From Triatoma infestans (taxonomy: Eukaryota > Arthropoda > Insecta > Hemiptera > Reduviidae): 64,000 bases of DNA. Both the position numbers and the translations under genes were made by a program. Under the pieces are notes generated by a model. It saw nothing but the letters and a program-made list of their open reading frames with translations. It was not told where the DNA came from and ran no database searches. Shown here piece after piece: positions 24,091-36,199 of the stretch. The stretch spans positions 53,054-117,053 of the forward strand of contig JAAEAF010003748.1 of the NCBI GenBank assembly GCA_011037195.1, in the 5' to 3' direction. Every line of letters starts with the position of its first letter. Position 1 is the first letter of the stretch.

Positions 24091-24837
24091 TAAGTGATCT
24101 CATAACTATTTTGTTGCGTAGACCACATGCACAGACTATCTTGAATTATTTTTCTGTGACTTGGCCTGACCTTTGTTACGGTTTCTAGCATTCGCTTATC
24201 TTAGAATCTCTTAAAAACGAAGTGTCCCTATTTAAAGCACAGTCAGTGAATTTATTCAAACTGCTTTCGAGTTCTCAGTATATAGATTGAAATAAACGTG
24301 ACGATTCTAATGAGACTGTCGCATAGCAATGTTGCTGTTTCATCCAAACATAGTTCGCCCCTTAATGAAACATTTAACAGATCAAGTTGAGAAATTCGAG
24401 TGTAGTCCTCGGCAAACGTAATATACAGCCCTCAAAATATCGAACCCCGCTCACAAAGCGATTTCCTATTGTGAGTGGTGGGAGTGGCTGGTTTGTTTGG
24501 ATAAATAACTAACTCATAATATTTTGTGTTCTCCCCCTGTGCGTTCGTGTTGGGTTCAATCGGCCCTGTAGAGGTTTTTCCAAGTATACAAAAATGGGAT
24601 AGTCCCTCTAACAACAGAGTGGTGATTTAAGAAAATTGTATTTAAATAAAGTAGAGAAGAAGGTGGTATGGAAAGTACAAGTTTATTGGGAGCTGGAGCG
24701 GGCATCGCCATATACAGTGAGTACGTGCTGCTATCTACATCATCTTTATTGCCAGTCTAGAACTTTCGGTTGGCGAACCTATACACTTCCTCTTTAACTT
24801 TATTCCATAACCTTAACATTTCTTTGAAAATACATTT
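24091..24837. other. Unassigned DNA
   Basis: No gene or repeat recognised. Confidence 0.4.
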
Positions 24838-25800
24838 TTTACTTTCTCTTACTCAGAATAAGAGGAAGTACATTGTAATCGTGTCAAATTTTCGATATCG
24901 AATTTTCACCGGAAATATTGAATTGAGGTATCCTGAGTCCAAAAAAAAAATTTGTTGAGTGTGTGTGGTGTGTGAGTGTGTAGTGTGTGTGTGAGCGAGC
25001 AGCATAGCTCAAAACGAAAAATCGCAGAAAGTTCAACTAGATATTCTATTTAGATATCACCATGGGATTCGACAGTAAGTTATCAGTCAAAATTCCTCAA
25101 CCGGAAGTACTACTTTACTGAATGATTAGTTCAATTTTTGCGATTTTCTCAAAAATGGCTCCAACAATTTTCTTTAAACTTGTTACATCAACTGCGAACA
25201 CTTTTATTTGTAATATTTCTCCAGGAAAATTCATTTAACGGTACTTTGGGGGGTTAGGTTCTTCTAAAGTGGCATTCCAGTTTACTACACAATTCTATCA
25301 TCTAAATAATATTAATAAGAATTAAATATGTTGTTGAAATTCCGAGTTTGAAAATAATCGGATGACTGGAAGTGCGTTTTTACGGAGAAGTACTTTTGCT
25401 TTCTACTATTTTCTCTAAAACGGATCCAACGGTTTTCTTTAAACTACACATATAAAGAGCTACCACTTTAGTTTTGAAACATTTCTCCTAGTAAAGTCAG
25501 GAGGCTTCTGGGGGAAGGGTGGGGTTATGTTTTCCTCTAAAGTGATATCATAGTTGATTATACAATTCTACCATCCAAACAAAATTAATTAGAAATAAAT
25601 AGATTGCTAAAATTCCAGTTTCTAGAAAACTAGTAAACTGCAAGTGCTTTTTTACTGAACAGTTTTTGCGATTTTCTCCATAAAAATACCGACGAATTTC
25701 ATTAAATTTGGTATAATAATTATAGAATTTGTCAGTTACAATTTTGAGTTGTGTGAGTGTTCAACCAGGCTTTTGATTGGTGGGGTTATATTTACTTATA
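24838..25800 (+). repeat. Family D, second complete copy
   Basis: Starts ttttactttctcttactcag and aataagaggaagta, passes through tcgatatcgaattttcaccg, a GT run at 24957-24993, and monomers at about 25100, 25365 and 25630, ending ttgagttgtgtgagtgtt and caaccaggcttt. It defines the family boundaries with the copy at 15700. Confidence 0.85.
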
Positions 25801-27056
25801 AAGTGCACTCTAATGTCCCATTTCTTTTCGGTTTAGTTCCTCCACCTGCATCTTATTGAAGGCCTCTATGTTTTTAGTAAAATAATTGAAGTTTAAAGAA
25901 GTAACAGAAATTCAGAAAGAGAAAATTATGTGAATATTTCGCACCATGCTTTTTCACTATTATTATTGAATTGTTGAACGCCGATTGTTAACAAAAAGCC
26001 CTCCAACCATTAAAGGTGTCACAGCTTAAAGCCGATTTATATTATAATTGTTAAAAATACAAAAAATTTACAATTTGTGAACTAAAACCATGAATGGCTA
26101 TTATTATTATTATTATTTTTATTGAGTTGTTGCTTAGGATTTTATAAAAATATTTCTAATAATATTCATTTAGAATAGGAAGGTATCCAAATATTTATTA
26201 ATATTGATTTTTATCGATATAATATATGGATACATAACAATAATATAAACACAAGCAAATAATAACGGTGTTGTGATGAAATTAAAGTAACTCAAAGTAG
26301 CCAATTGTCATAATAAGAATGTTTGGTATGTAAAAGGAGAGTAGTGTGGGACTATGTGAGAATATAGAGCCAACTGAGCGGTTTATAATTATGGTCTTTA
26401 TCTCCTACCGCCCAAAAAGAATAAAACAAAAAAAATGTATCGAATCCTAAGTAAGACTGGATGCAGTGGATAGAACTGGAATAACAACATAAATATCTCT
26501 CTGGATGTCGGCCTAGAGCTGTTGTTACTATCGTTCGGGGAGTTGGGGGCTTAGAGAGGGGGCGGAGCGGCGCCGTTCGGAATACATGGCCGTTCGCCTG
26601 CCATTGCATGCAGATCTACTCGTTGTTACTTTAGGTTAGAACATTGGTTGTACTACAGCCAACCTGGCGTTGAAAAAACAGGCTCCACAGTCGTCCACCT
26701 GCCACCTTCAACTTCCTATATAAACTAGCGACATTGTTGGTCGTGGGGCGCTCGTCAAGAATGACAATCGATCGATGCTACCTATAAGAAGAGATGATGG
26801 GATACTGAGTGCGTGTTTCTCCAGCCTCCCGTACATATCCACCTTACATGTCGACTTCCGTTATCTGCGGCCAACACTCACCCATCATTGACACAGCTTC
26901 ACTCTCTCTATAGCCAGCAAACAGATACTTTCATACCTTTTCAATCTACAATTCTCTTTTACTACTATTCCCCCCTTACATCTTACACACATAACCTTCC
27001 TCTGCCACATTTTTCTCACCTAAATTACTTCTACATCCACTGATTTTTTTTGTATT
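25801..27056. other. Unassigned DNA with a GC-richer patch
   Basis: A TTA run is at 26100-26117. The patch 26500-26800 is GC-richer and has a TATA-like tatataaac at about 26718, but no gene or LTR can be demonstrated. The ORF at 26813-27043 is low complexity. Confidence 0.4.
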
Positions 27057-27260
27057 TAACTTTCTCTTATGGATGGTAAGAGGAAGAGTCACGTCAAATT
27101 TCCAAAGTTTAGTTTCCACCATAAATGCGTTTTGAGAAATCGAGAATAGAAAAAATTATTTTACGTCTTTATTGCATTTTTATAACTTGTATCTAGCTCC
27201 AACAATTTTCCTTCAAGTTTGCGTACTAAGTACCCATATAAAACTGGAAGCAATTCTTTT
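27057..27260 (+). repeat. Family D, 5' fragment
   Basis: Starts aactttctcttatggatggt then aagaggaagagtcacgtcaa; soon degenerates. Confidence 0.65.
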
Positions 27261-27429
27261 ATAAGTTATCCAGTTCTTCTATAAGATTTAGCCAGCTAAG
27301 TTGGTCGATGGGAGTTTGTTATTTGGAGTAGCATACCCTCTGGTATCACTTTGTCAGACTTTCACATAATAAGGTAAACTTCTGATATAGACAATATAAT
27401 AGTGACTACCTCAGATTTTTGTCTTCTAT

Positions 27430-27920
27430 TTGGTTTCATTATATATCAGAAAGGACGTGCAGGAAGGAATGGCGGCACGGGGACTCCGTGAAGGTGATTG
27501 GCGTGATAGGAGTTGTTGGAAGGAAGGAATTTTGGGTTCCATCATATGACCTATTAGGTCGCCAAGGGTGAGGAAAAAATATATCATTAATGCTAAATAG
27601 AATATGGAATGAATGCAAAATGCCTAAATCTTGGTGTAAAATTAAGATAAAAAAGTTTTATGAGGAAGGGGATGCTAATGATGAATGGGGCCCTTGCTAG
27701 CTGTGTTCTCAAAGTACTTACTCATATATTAGTGGTTAGACCATAGTCTGGTGTGACATCTAATATCCCCGAATAACAAATCGGGTTTCTTGCGGGAAAA
27801 GTTTGCATACAAATTTCATCTTATTTAAGACAAATAAAGAACGACATCTGTCACCTTCTGGATTTCAGATAGGCGTTTGATATAGTTCCTCTTGTACTCT
27901 GCGGAATAAACTGTTTAACA
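27430..27920 (+). pseudogene. LINE reverse-transcriptase scraps
   Basis: 27443-27540 encodes MAARGLREGDWRDRSCWKEG, resembling the extreme C-terminus of LINE ORF2 proteins. 27592-27700 encodes RIWNECKMPKSWCKIKIKKF and EEGDAND, resembling the start of an RT domain (usual pattern: W...P..W....I.PIYKKGD). The order C-terminus then RT start suggests two element pieces joined. All frames break quickly. Confidence 0.6.
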
Positions 27921-29245
27921 TATGAACCTATGTTAGAATGATAAAAGTTCTTACGATAATTAAGTTTAGTTGATAAGTTTAGAAATTTGGTTGTTTTGAT
28001 ATAAACAAGAATCGGAATAGCTATTGTAGCTTGTTTAAATTTTTATTCTGTTCACTCATTTCTTTTAATTTGCGGGAAAAATATTCACGTCCTTTGTTTG
28101 ACTACTATGAAATGGCTCCATTCCTTTCATCGAGAAGCATGCTTTCATCGACCATTACTTTATAACAGATGACGTCCCGTGCACCTTCTTCTTCCTGCAT
28201 TACTGCATATGAACCCGATTCAACTGACTTTCGTCATACGTGCGACATTTTCGTCTCGCCTCCTCTTTAGAACTGAATGGCAAGTCTGAAATATTGCCTT
28301 TTGTCTTATATTTCAAAACTTATCCACATTTGCGGAAAACACATCGAGCCAAAATATAGATACAATAACACCAACCTCAAAACTAAATTTTTCAATGTCG
28401 GATGCTGGATGCGCTCCTGGTTCTAATTTTTAGTCTCGACTGCCTAATCATCCACTAAACTCTTAAGAGATAAGTAATGGTTACTTGTCCGTATGCTAGA
28501 GGTCACTAGACTGTAGCCCAAAATGACTTCGGCCCATCATAAATTGCTTTTATGACGGAAGGATAAACGCCGACATATTTATTACAGAGTCAGGACATAG
28601 CGCGGCGCCTAACGCCTCTGGGTACCGCAAAGTACAGTTTAACAACTTTTAGGTTAACCGGCTTTGCAACTTCCGCAGACTAGGGTTCTTGAGTTTTTTT
28701 CTGATTGATCCGACAAATGAATCTAAATATTTTGCTAATTACAAAGGGAGAGTTGAGACATTGATGGTAGCGCTAACTCGAACTTACCTTCAGTATTTTC
28801 CGGTATTTTTCCAGAAATCATGTTTGATATTTTGCCTTCAACAAGCTTCATTTTATTTAAATTGTAAATGAATACAATTGTCATAACTAGTGTTACAATA
28901 AGGACGTATTTAATATTGCCAATTCAGTAACTGATGTGTCGTAAAAACCAGCGTTTGTTTTGTTCGGTTCCCCGTGATCTACACGTTTACACAACGCGAT
29001 CAAAGGCAACGGAACGTTTAGTCAGAATTCCAGATTTGATGAAAATTTCTCAGTTAGAACTACAATGTAGTGCTGTATCAGGAGGAGAGTGTTTCACACC
29101 TGCTTTCTTATTTCTGTTAGTGTTGTAAGCGGAAAGTTGTGGTGACCGTCTGAAATCGGAACTACATCTCTTAAAGTCCGTAAAAATCTTGACTTACTCG
29201 CCCTTATTCTTGCAAATGCTAAAATGACTTTCAAAACTGTAATTG
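27921..29245. other. Unassigned DNA
   Basis: No supported gene. A 65-codon ORF at 28934-29128 has mixed composition but no motif I recognise. Confidence 0.4.
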
Positions 29246-29420
29246 CGGATACAGGAAGTATTGTGATCATGTCAGATTTTCGATATTGAGTGTAATCGGA
29301 AATAACGTTTTGAGATTGTCTGAGTCCAAAATAGTGGTTTTTAAAAAATTGTCTTTGTGAAATGTGTGTGTCTGTGTGAGTGTGTATATGTAAGTTGTAA
29401 GCTAAGCTCAGCGTCACAAC
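29246..29420 (+). repeat. Family D, 5' fragment
   Basis: Carries caggaagtattgtgatcatg, tcagattttcgatattgag and tctgagtccaaaatagtgg, then a GT tract. Confidence 0.7.
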
Positions 29421-29439
29421 TGGGGTGATGTGATGGGAG

Positions 29440-29760
29440 AAACCAACCAGCGCTGGAACTTGTGGGTTGGGGAGCTAGGAGATCACGGGCCAACGACGTT
29501 TTAAACGACGTGGAAGATTGTCAGGTTGGAAAGGTATGGAGAGTGATTAGGCAAGGAGGTTTGGGTGAAGCTCTTTACTTTTATGGAAATTTTGGAATCG
29601 GGAATTGATTAGATTATTGAAAAAGGGCATATTAAGGTCATGGTGAAGGGTGCGATTGGAGACACAATAGGGTGCGTTAACGATTCGGCGAAGGAATTTG
29701 GATTGAAAGGATTGTATGGGTTGTATATTGCAAGGTTTTGTGGAGCCCCACAATTATGCT
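29440..29760 (-). pseudogene. Jockey-like RT, C-terminal fragment
   Basis: The minus strand reads MWGSTKPCNIQPIQSFQSKF, LRRIVNAPYCVSNRTLHHDL; this is the conserved Jockey block after the RT domain (L-W-G...NI..IQ..Q.K.LR.I..AP..VSN..LH.DL). It is close in type to the copy at 32890-33957 but on the other strand. Confidence 0.85.
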
Positions 29761-29771
29761 CCATATGGAAT

Positions 29772-29873
29772 ATTTAATGGAACATACCGTAGGGAGATCC
29801 CTACTTATCTGAGAACAGTGGCAATACCAGCATTAAATTTAGTTGGTCAAATACTTTTTATAAATAATTCTTA
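29772..29873 (+). repeat. 102-bp repeat, copy 1
   Basis: About 100 bp here recur, slightly changed, at 31695-31798 in the same orientation. Both read as a short peptide ending YLRTVA(I/V)PALNLVGQILF before a stop, so it may be the 3' end of an unidentified element's gene. Copy 1 abuts the Jockey fragment. Confidence 0.7.
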
Positions 29874-30019
29874 AGTAGTGTTTTGTAGAATGTGATTTTG
29901 TTCTGTACCTTCATGGTAGAGATTTAGGTCCAAGGAATCTCCTTAATTGTCCGTAAAGTCTGTTTAATTCTTTTTATTTCAGTCTTGTGTGTGGCTTCCA
30001 CATTAGACGACTGTCTAAG
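29874..30019. other. Short unassigned stretch between repeats
   Basis: AT-rich; nothing recognised. Confidence 0.3.
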
Positions 30020-30652
30020 TCGATTCTAGGTAACGTACCTGTGTAGAAGTGGGTATGTCTGTATTGCTAATGGTTGGCACGTCTGTCTTCGTAATTAAAT
30101 GCAACCTGAACACATTTGGCAGGATTGAGTTTTATTCTCCATTTTTGACACCAACCTTCAGTGAGCTCAAGGTGTTCTTCCACAACCGTACAGACATGAG
30201 CAGGATGGGAAAATAATATCGCGGTGTCATCAGCGTAGGTTGTTATTAGTGTTTGGGGGTTGGTAGGAATATCAGCAGTGTAAATGATATAAAGGATTGG
30301 TTCTAGTATACTTCCCTGTGGCCGCCAGCACGGATTGCATGTAGATCGGAGATCCCATTGAAATGAAATATACTGTATTTAGTGTTAAACACATTACAGG
30401 GGTTCTGTGCCAGATAAATAATACATCAGTGTGGCACATAAAACAAGTACAAAAATCAATTGCAAATCAAAGTACATTCTTAACTGCACAAATTTAAACT
30501 CGGTAAATAAAATAAAGACTTAGTAAAGTATAAACATAATCGAATAGAACGTAATTTCTTCTATAGAGATATTTTACTGACATTAATTACAAATGATTCA
30601 GTTTTTTTTTCTTTCTTTTTTCCTTCAATATTCATGGTATACATCCGCTCAT

Positions 30653-30698
<46 letters not shown>

Positions 30699-31414
30699 CT
30701 TACAGAATACTAAAGATGAAAAATAATTGTACAAAATATTTTCTAAACTGAACAAATTTGAAGTAGCACTCGGGAAATAAATAAAATAAAAACTTACTTA
30801 ATAACAACAAACGTGAACGTAACAGTTTCTTCTGAATATTTTAATTAAAATTTTAATTAACATGAAATTAATTCATTTTATCTTCCCAATCACCTGTACG
30901 CTATATATCCGCGCGCACACACAACACACACACTCACAAACAGACATATATACACATAAATATATACACATTTATTTATTTTTACTTTATTTCATTTTAC
31001 TTTTGCTTACTATTACTTTTAACCTTTCTTTCTGCAGCGATTATTATTAATAATATAATGCCATAACTTCATATTATTATTATTAACAATTAATAATGAA
31101 TGATCTTAACTTGAGGACTTCAGTAATGAAATAGTACAGCTTATTTAAGTGGTCGAGAGATTGTATTGTTGCATAAGTCAGATTCACTTTCATTTGGGGA
31201 TATGTGTGAAAAATAATGCTTCCTCGTCGGGGCATAGATTGGGCACTGGATCAGGATTGGTCCTAGCATACTGCCCTGCGGCACGCCAGCACGGATTGCA
31301 TATAGATCGGAGATCCCATTGCCGCATCTCACTCTGAAACAGTGGTCGGCCAGGTAGGATTGCAGGAGAAGGTAAAATGGTGTAGGGAGGAATTGTTTTA
31401 ATTTGTGCTACCAC
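30020..31414 (-). pseudogene. Jockey-like RT split by another LINE
   Basis: Right piece (31253-31414, minus): QSYLADHCFRVRCGNGISDL, YAIRAGVPQGSMLGPIL. Left piece (30020-30360): ILYIIYTADIPTNPQTLITT, then YADDTAILFSH with the catalytic Asp-Asp pair (about 30225-30240), and WRIKLNPAKC. Together they are the palm of one Jockey RT, interrupted at VPQGS...L by 30361-31252. About 69 bp of the RT are present on both sides of the insert. Confidence 0.85.
30361..31252 (-). mobile_element. 3' end of a zinc-knuckle LINE inserted into the Jockey RT
   Basis: This 892-bp segment is the reverse of 43991-44878, from the C-terminal codons (LIQCPIYAPTRKHYFSHIS) through the 3' UTR to the shared cagtatatttcattt terminus. 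It includes a (CA)n run at 30655-30693. The 5'-truncated form is typical of target-primed reverse transcription. Its ORF part has a deletion relative to the 44-kb copy. Confidence 0.9.
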
Positions 31415-31694
31415 ATAAATAAAAGAAATAGGTCTATTATGTGTAGATAGTAAATGAAGACCTAAATTTTATTAATTTGAAGCTGCCTCTATATTTTGAT
31501 CTAGATAGAATGGGGTGATTCACAGGCTATATGCCTTCTCTAAGCCGCGCGATTTTCATCAATAAACAATGGATGACCGTGTTCCATTTCTTTCAAAGAT
31601 GATTAATTACAGCAAGTAAGCTATTAAATCGAGTGCATTTTCTTGTTCGCAGCTTTAAAAAAACTCCCATTATTATAGGCATATTAATTATTAA
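31415..31694. other. Unassigned DNA
   Basis: No feature supported. Confidence 0.3.
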
Positions 31695-31798
31695 ATTTAA
31701 TAGAAACATACCGTAAAGAAAGCCCTATTTATCTGAGAACAGTGGCAGTACCAGCATTAAATTTAGTTGGTCAAATACTTTTTATAATTAATTTTTAA
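31695..31798 (+). repeat. 102-bp repeat, copy 2
   Basis: Matches 29772-29873; differences are single substitutions such as gcaata to gcagta. Confidence 0.7.
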
Positions 31799-31904
31799 TA
31801 ACTCAAAATCATTAAATACCTCCTAGGTATTACAGCCCCTAGTTATTCTAGCCTACAGTGAAGTTTCAAAATAAATTAAAATGATAAATTTTATAAAATA
31901 GAAA

Positions 31905-32800
31905 AATCTGGTGTGAAACACTCACAAAACTTTCTCTTAATGCAGTTTGCAAAAATTGTAATTGATAAATTTTATAGTTAGTTGACCAAATTTAATGAAT
32001 TTCGTCGGTGTTTTTATGGATAAAATCGCGAAAACTGAAAAACTGTTCAGTAAAAACGCATTTTCGGTTTACTAATTGTCATAAAACGCGGAATTTCGGC
32101 AATCTATTTATTTATAATAATTAATTTTGTTTAAGTGGTAGAATTGTATAATCAACTAAGATTGCACTTTAGAAGAAAACATAACCTTACCCTTCCCTCA
32201 AAAACCACCTTAAAGGACTTTACCCGGACAAATGTTTCAAATAAAAATGGTAAATCTTTATATGTGTAGTTAACATTCTTATTTAAATAAAATCGTTTGA
32301 GTTTTTTGAAGGTTTCTTACTTTCTCGTTATTTTTCTCGTAAGCGGTTCCAACGAGTCTCTTTAACTTCCGTATACAACCTGATGAATGACTGTCACCTG
32401 TGTGTAAACCATTTTTCCGTGAAAATTTATTTTTGTGGATTGCGGGGGGAGGGGGATCTGCACCTCTAAGTCCCATATCAACTGTGATGGTTCTGCCATC
32501 TAATAATATTCAAGTATTGCCAGAATTCAAATTTGAAGACAATCAGTCAACTGGAAATGCTACATTACAGAACAGGTTGAGTTTATTAAATTTAAATTCT
32601 CTGTTACATCTCCAACGATTTTCTTTAAATTCCAAACACTGACTGCATAGATATAAAACTAGAATGTTCATACCGAATACTTTTCTGCAAATATTGATTG
32701 ATTTTCGTGTTTGTAGGAACTTCTGGTAGTTTTCAAGTGTTACTGAGGTTTGATTTTGGCGCTGGCTTTTGGACAATGACATAAACACAGTGGTTCGATC
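31905..32800. repeat. Family D, head-to-head pieces
   Basis: 31905-32285 is in reverse orientation (tctggtgtgaaacactcaca, aactttctcttaatgcag, aaatgtttcaaataaaaatg). 32330-32650 is forward (agcggttccaacgagtctct, gccatctaataatatt, aatttgaagacaatcag). The two parts have opposite orientation, so this is either two copies or an inverted rearrangement. Confidence 0.65.
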
Positions 32801-32889
32801 TATGTGAAAACCAAGTATCCCCAACACAAAAAAATTTATGTTACGACAACTCTTTGTAAAAATTAGAATTTGAAGAAAACTGTAAATTT

Positions 32890-33957
32890 CATAATTGTTT
32901 TAACTGTAGCTTACGAGAGTCCTTCCTTCTACACACTACCTTATCCTTAAGTCATACCTCTCTGATCGTTACTTCCAAGCGATGGTTGGATCCTCTCTTT
33001 CTCCCTACCAAAGGGTCCAAGCAGGTGTCCCGCAAGGAAGCATGGGTCCCTATCCTTTATACAGTTTACACGGCAGATATTCCGACTAATCCTGAAACCT
33101 TCCTTTCCACCTTGCAGATGATACTGACCCAGTGACATCCCATAGAAATAGTCAGAATCATCTTACTATTTTGGAGAGATGGTTCAAAGTATGGAAAATC
33201 AAATTAAACGAAAGCAAAAATCAACATGTTACCTTTACCCTACGAAGAAATACTTCTCCTCCTCTCTATTACAACCAGTCTTCTGTTCCAGTCTCTGATG
33301 TCGTCCGCTACCTTGGGATGTACATCGGCAAAAGACTTACTTGCAACCCCCACCCACGACTCAAAAGACAAGAAATGAACACTCGCTACAGACAACTAAA
33401 ACGACTCCTAGACAGAAGATCTAGACTGTCACTACACAACAAACGATTAATTTACACTTGACTCATCAAACCCATCTGGACATATGGCATCGAACTGTGG
33501 GGTTCAGCCAAGCGTTCCAACCTCAATCGTATCCAACCACAATCCAAGATCCTTCGAACAACAGTTAACGCTCCTTATTATGTTTCCAATCTAACCATCC
33601 ACAATGATCTAAAAATTCCTTTCCTACCACAAGTAACTAAAGTCAGATATAAGAAATTCCATAGTACCCTATCCTCTAGTCCGACGCCTCTCATACCGCA
33701 CTCTACCCGACAACCCTCCTAGACGGCTTAAACGCCAGTGGCCTCGCGACATCCTCTCTAGTGTGAGTGCTAGTGACAGTGAGTGACAAAGTTGATTGGA
33801 GTGCTACTACTGGGTAGTTTCTCAACTCTGTAATTTTATTTTGTTTATTTTTTTTTTCTTCTTCTTCTTTTTATTGTACATAGATTGTTTACTTAGAATT
33901 TTCATATTTGCTTATGGCACTGTGCTGCCGTTGTAGATATCAAAATAAATAAAAAAA
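32890..33957 (+). pseudogene. Jockey-like retrotransposon 3' half with tail
   Basis: Reads SYLSDRYFQAMVGSSLSPYQ, VQAGVPQGSMG, an altered ADDT box near 33117 (the frame shifts inside it), KQHVTFTLRR-like and VRYLGMYIGKRLTCNPHPRL, KPIWTYGIELWG and ILRTTVNAPYYVSN. These are RT palm, thumb and post-RT blocks. A 3' UTR follows with a C/T-rich stretch and an A-rich end (aaaataaataaaaaaaatg). 5' truncated; several frame breaks, including a TGA after LIYT near 33460. Confidence 0.9.
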
Positions 33958-34105
33958 ATGTTTTAACTGTACTAAGAGAAAATGGCGTGGATGTTTTACA
34001 CAATGTTTTGTTACTCAAAACATCCATTTTGAAACTTAATTCAGAAAATATAACACCATCGCAATACTTCTACTTACAGCTAAAAGATAAAATAAAAATG
34101 CATTT

Positions 34106-34500
34106 TACTTTCTCTCACTCCTAGCAAGAGGAAGTATTGTAATCGTGTCAAATTTTCGATATCGAGTTTTCACTGGAAATACACGTTTTGAGGTCCCCTG
34201 AGTCAAAAAAGTAGTTTAAAAAAATGGTCTCTGTGCGTGTGTGAATCTGAGCAGGTCAAAATTTCTCAACCGGAAGTAACCACTTTTCTGAATGTTGTTT
34301 TCACATTTTGCGAATATGAAAATAGCTCCAACGATTTTCTTTATACTTGTTATATCAACTTCACATACTTAGAACTAAAACTTTTATTTGAAACATTTCT
34401 ACGGGAAATTCTTCTAAGAGCACTTTTGAAAGTGGGGGGATAGGGTTCGGTTTTTCTCTAAAGTGCTATTTCAGTTTATTACCCATAGATTTTGGTCGTA
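34106..34500 (+). repeat. Family D, 5' half
   Basis: Clean start: attttactttctctcactcc, agcaagaggaagtattgtaa, tcgatatcgagttttcactg, gaggtcccctgagtca. It skips part of the unique region and continues into a monomer to about 34490. Confidence 0.8.
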
Positions 34501-35660
34501 ACATTAGTGCCAGATGCGGTGATGGTACTTAAACGGAAATAACAATTTTGAGTTTCCTATGATTTTTTGTTGTTTGATATAAAATGGGTTCACACACACA
34601 TACACACATACAACTGCTCATACATACACACAACACAGATTATTTGTTGAAAACATTGGTTTATAATTGGGAGAACCCAAGAAATGTATTTCCGGAGAAA
34701 TATACACATGTATTTCAAGAATGTGCCCCGGCTGCAACACTGGCTCTTATGAGAAAAACTATATGTTTTTAACGGTTGTTATGTGAATGGAACTGTTTTG
34801 GAAGAGAATATTTACAAAAAATTCCAGTAATCGCAAAGTTGGTATTTAGAGCTCGGTGAAAACTGTCAAGCGGATGTACGACAAATCTATTTACCCTGTC
34901 TGTTGAACTTACTAACAGGAAGTGTTGCGATAGTGTCACATTTTCTAAATTGAGTTTTCACCAGAAATACGTGTTTTGAAGTCTCCTCGGAGCGAAGAAA
35001 AGTTTTGTAGCAAATAATCTGTGTGTTTGTAACAAAATATCTAAAAGAAGAAAAATAGCAGTAAACCCAAATTGGATTCCCTTTAGGTAGTACCGCCGGT
35101 GCGGTGCAGACATGAAGATTTCGGGCAAAATCCACCAGCCGGAAGTGCGGCTTTACTGAATGTTGTTTCTTTAGTTAATCGCGATTTCCTCGCAAACGGC
35201 TCCAATTATTTTCTTCAAGCTTTGTATGTATTTTCACATAGATTGTGTGGGGGTTGGCTATACAGCCTGCGACCCCTATGGGTCTATTGTGGCACCCAAT
35301 CACAATGCACATTGTAATCTTCATATTAGAACTTAGTTCTATCACATTTATTCTTTCTCTAGAAAAATTGATTAATTTTCCCCTACTACTACAAGAATTG
35401 GGGATTGAATCAATTTTTTAAATTGTGTTTTCGTTAAAAAACACAATTTAACGAAAAATAGTATTAAAAAGACCCTGAGTACTAAAAAATACTTCTTGCA
35501 AATGATCTGTTTTATGTTATGAGGAATGAAAAGTAAAATTCGGGAGAAGCTGAAACTTGACCTACCGTTTAACTACCATCACCGCACCTGACCCAAAGAT
35601 TTAGTCAAATTTATTAGCCGGAAGTGCGTCTATTCCGAATGGCTTTATCCAAGACCGGTG
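34501..35660 (+). repeat. Family D fragments
   Basis: 34905-35215 is a diverged copy (acaggaagtgttgcgatagt, gagttttcaccagaaatacg, aaacggctccaattattttc). 35520-35640 repeats the middle block (accgcacctgacccaaagat, ccggaagtgcgtctatt). A CA-rich tract lies at 34585-34635. A perfect small hairpin occurs near 35418-35450. Confidence 0.6.
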
Positions 35661-36199
35661 TCATGGCGTCATCTGCAAAAGGAGCCCCAAAAAATCATCG
35701 TTATTAAACAGATACCTATTAGATACGTAGGGTCTAGATATGGCTCTAACTTCCGTTTAAAGCCAACTGGAATATGTGCAGATTATTTTCTGTCAATGTT
35801 GTTTGTTTCCCCTTGGTTGATGCTAAAAGTGCCGACTTATACACACACACACACACACACACACATAATATAACCGTCAGCCACAAATGGCTCACTACCT
35901 TTATATATGTACCTGGTCTGCCGGCGTCTGCTATTTGTTGTTTTATTCCACTTGTTTCATTTTTATTTGCTCTTTTCCCCCCAGTATATTTCATTTTTAT
36001 TTCTTTTCGTCTGGTGGTGACCAACCGAATTCCTTTTACTTATCTCAAATTCACTTGATTCCGTGTGACCAATATTTTGAAAAGTAGTAGGAAGTTTGTT
36101 GGTTTCATCTGAACATCTTCACACTAAAAACTCCATTTCTATTGTTAGTCAGCATTATTAAGGAAGCTACTTCATTTTTTAAGAATTTATACTCTGAAA
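35661..36199. other. Unassigned DNA with CA microsatellite
   Basis: (CA)n at 35840-35866; otherwise nothing recognised. ORFs here read through the microsatellite. Confidence 0.4.

Noticed and set aside
26700..27043. Promoter or solo LTR with TATATAAAC and following ORF
   Set aside because: No paired LTR, primer site or coding resemblance; the ORF is low complexity.
28934..29128. Small basic protein
   Set aside because: No family resemblance, and length is within chance for this composition.
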